DNA from: Mycolicibacterium sp. TUM20985
Lineage (GTDB): Bacteria; Actinomycetota; Actinomycetes; Mycobacteriales; Mycobacteriaceae
DNA length: 64,000 nucleotides
Assembly (NCBI RefSeq): GCF_030295745.1
Contig: NZ_AP027291.1
Coordinates: 2,418,001 to 2,482,000, forward strand
Direction of reading: 5' to 3'
Shown here piece by piece: positions 62,881 to 64,000 of this stretch. The notes below the pieces were generated by a model. It was not told the origin of the DNA. It did not search any database and saw nothing but the letters and a program-made list of their open reading frames with translations. Every line of letters begins with the position of its first letter. The first letter of the stretch is position 1. The position numbers were made by a program, and so were the translations under genes.

Positions 62881-63091
62881 CTAGCCCAGGTGAGCCGAGA
62901 GTAGCCAAGCTCCCACTGACGTTCGGCCCTGCCCCTCGTCGCGGAGGTCGGTGGCGCCGAACTCCTTCATTGCTGCCAAGGCATCCGTGGCACCGTCGTT
63001 AACAAATTCGGCGTGTCCAGTGGCGGCGCTGCGGGCAGCGGCCTTGGCGGTTCTCTCGGTGTCCAGAGGGGCGAAGCAGCGACACTTTCAC
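62881..63091 (-). pseudogene. Possible small protein with a frameshift at its start
   Basis: The minus-strand frame ending at TAG 62881-62883 encodes DTERTAKAAARSAATGHAEF, DGATDALAAMKEFGATDLRD and SVGAWLLSAHLG, a convincing protein-like sequence of about 67 residues, but it has no start: TGA closes the frame just upstream. In the next frame GTG 63089-63091 is preceded by AGGAGGAGG, a very strong ribosome binding site. Removing one A from the AAA directly after GTG joins them (start MKCRCFAPLDTER). It could be a sequencing error or a dead gene. The rest of 62754-62880 holds nothing that I can support. Confidence 0.38.
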
Positions 63092-63398
63092 CGCCTCCTC
63101 CTACGCTGTGATCCTGCGCCGACGATCGGATGCGTCAAGAGTGGCGAAATCATCACGTGGTGATGTCGAAGACGCTCTTTACTCACCGATCGGGAAGTCA
63201 GACCCTGCCGAATGAGCTCGCGCTCAGCTTAGGACTTTGGCCCCTATTTCCCAGCGTCCAGGCAAGCCGAGACTGTAACCGCACGAGAACCCTTCTGCAC
63301 CGCTGCGAGGTAAGGACCGCCTCGGCGGCCCGCGCCCGGTTTCCGGCGAGCGGCGGGTACGCGAGTTGAAGCCCGAATGCTGTCCGGAGGACTGAGCT
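63092..63398 (+). promoter_or_regulatory. Upstream region of the WS/DGAT gene with a DosR-like site
   Basis: No gene was seen in these 307 bp. At 63228-63247 the sequence CTTAGGACTTTGGCCCCTAT has the GGACTTT core followed by GGCCCCTA, like DosR/DevR boxes of the GGGACTTTCGGCCCTA kind (13 of 20 positions of the consensus). It lies 151 bp before the start of the WS/DGAT gene. The M. tuberculosis homologue tgs1 is a DosR target. Confidence 0.35.
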
Positions 63399-64000
63399 GT
63401 GACGAAACCGATTCCGCCGCTTGACCTCTTATGGCTGCTGATTGAGTCACCGGGCAGCACGACGCACGTCGGGGCGATGCTGCTGTTCAAGAAGCCCGCG
63501 GGCCGCGGGCCCGTCGTGCGCGAGATCGTGGAGGCCTACCGGGCGCAGCGGCCGGCGCCGCCGTTCACCTATGTCCCCGAGCTCCTGGGCGGCGGCGCGC
63601 CCCATTTTCGGGAGGTGGCGAGCTGGGACCCGAGCCACCACATCCAGCATCTGTCGCTGCCCGCGGGAGCCTGCTATGACGACCTGCTGCGGCTCGTGGC
63701 CGATCTGCACGAGCCGATGATCGATCGCGACCGCCCGCTGTTTCGCTGCTGGGTGATCGATGGGGTACCGGGCGGCATGTTCGCGATCTACACGAAGACC
63801 CATCACTCCATCATCGACGGCGCCTCCGGAATGAAGGTCCTGTACGCAGGCCTGAGCATGTCCGCAGAGCGGACGGTCTCCAAGCCCGCCTTCGCGCTTG
63901 GCGTGCCGGCACCCACGCCGCGCCCGCCGACGCCGGTCGCGCAGAGAATCGCCGACTCAATCCGCGCGGCGGTCACGCAGGTAGAGGCGCTCAACCAGGT
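63399..64000 (+). CDS. WS/DGAT wax ester synthase/diacylglycerol acyltransferase (3' end outside window)
   Basis: The first 200 residues of a bacterial wax ester synthase/acyl-CoA:diacylglycerol acyltransferase, which makes triacylglycerol or wax esters for storage. It begins TKPIPPLDLLWLLIESPGST, the family N-terminus, has LPAGACYDDLLRLVADLHEP, and carries the catalytic motif HHSIIDGASG (HHxxxDG) at about residues 136-145. GTG 63399 is preceded by CCGGAGG at good spacing. The frame is open to the window edge; a full-length protein would have about 450-470 residues. A DosR-like site lies in the upstream region. Confidence 0.92.
   Translation, partial: MTKPIPPLDLLWLLIESPGSTTHVGAMLLFKKPAGRGPVVREIVEAYRAQRPAPPFTYVPELLGGGAPHFREVASWDPSHHIQHLSLPAGACYDDLLRLVADLHEPMIDRDRPLFRCWVIDGVPGGMFAIYTKTHHSIIDGASGMKVLYAGLSMSAERTVSKPAFALGVPAPTPRPPTPVAQRIADSIRAAVTQVEALNQ

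Noticed and set aside
1..64000. CRISPR array, tRNA, rRNA or IS element
   Set aside because: No regular spacer-repeat pattern, no clover-leaf-like or rRNA-like sequence and no transposase was found; absence was judged by eye only.

Overview
The window is a high-GC actinobacterial chromosome segment, almost certainly from a fast-growing, environmental Mycobacterium/Mycolicibacterium. The basis is the gene order cobN, F420/PPOX-type proteins, fxsA, lnt, ppm1, rbpA (the Rv2062c-Rv2049c neighbourhood of M. tuberculosis, with lnt and ppm1 as separate genes as in M. smegmatis), plus a 13E12-type HNH gene with a mycobacterial LexA box, an ANTAR regulator, lipobox lipoproteins and a WS/DGAT wax ester/triacylglycerol synthase at the right edge. 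No rRNA, tRNA, CRISPR array, IS element or transposase was seen.

Layout. 0-8.3 kb: conserved core (cobaltochelatase end, tandem PPOX proteins, FxsA, amidohydrolase, lipoprotein and mannosyl-lipid enzymes, RbpA). 8.3-12.6 kb: winged-helix/alpha-beta-hydrolase fusion, a lipoprotein whose paralogue lies at 61.6 kb, a frameshifted 13E12 gene under a perfect SOS box, another lipoprotein. 12.6-18.5 kb: type B carboxylesterase, copper amine oxidase, a kinase/lipocalin-like fusion and a YnfA membrane protein, the last three with overlapping ends. 18.5-25.2 kb: GntR-controlled gluconate kinase and permease, RDD protein, a DoxX protein with an eleven-fold 11-residue repeat, a pentulose kinase. 25.2-30.5 kb: GAF-ANTAR regulator, small proteins, LysR/thioesterase pair, EamA exporter, an unrecognised protein behind a palindrome. 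30.5-37.3 kb: spermidine/putrescine-type ABC importer, NCS1 permease, TspO, PsiE. 37.3-43.3 kb: epoxide hydrolase coupled to a class III cyclase, acyl-CoA dehydrogenase, hemolysin III protein, SDR.

43.3-48.1 kb: a complete arginine deiminase operon (arcD-arcA-arcB-arcC) preceded by a DosR-like and a CRP-like site, which would suit ATP generation from arginine under hypoxia. Immediately after arcC, a 3.35-kb block (zinc alcohol/glucose dehydrogenase, MarR regulator, decayed molybdopterin oxidoreductase fragment, cation exchanger) is bracketed by a perfect 28-bp direct repeat; removing it would put the yceI-like gene in ATGA overlap with arcC, so the block looks like an insertion. 52-64 kb is accessory and partly decayed: LysM protein, xanthine-dehydrogenase remnant, P450/TetR pair, NmrA/TetR/methyltransferase cluster, small exported proteins, AhpD-like protein, GH15 enzyme, and the start of a WS/DGAT gene.

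The least explained items are the amine oxidase/kinase-fusion cluster, the DoxX 11-mer repeat protein, the direct-repeat cassette inside the arc locus, and the unrecognised gene at 29.7 kb. Several small genes look frameshifted, three of them at A-runs, so assembly errors should be excluded before they are treated as biology.
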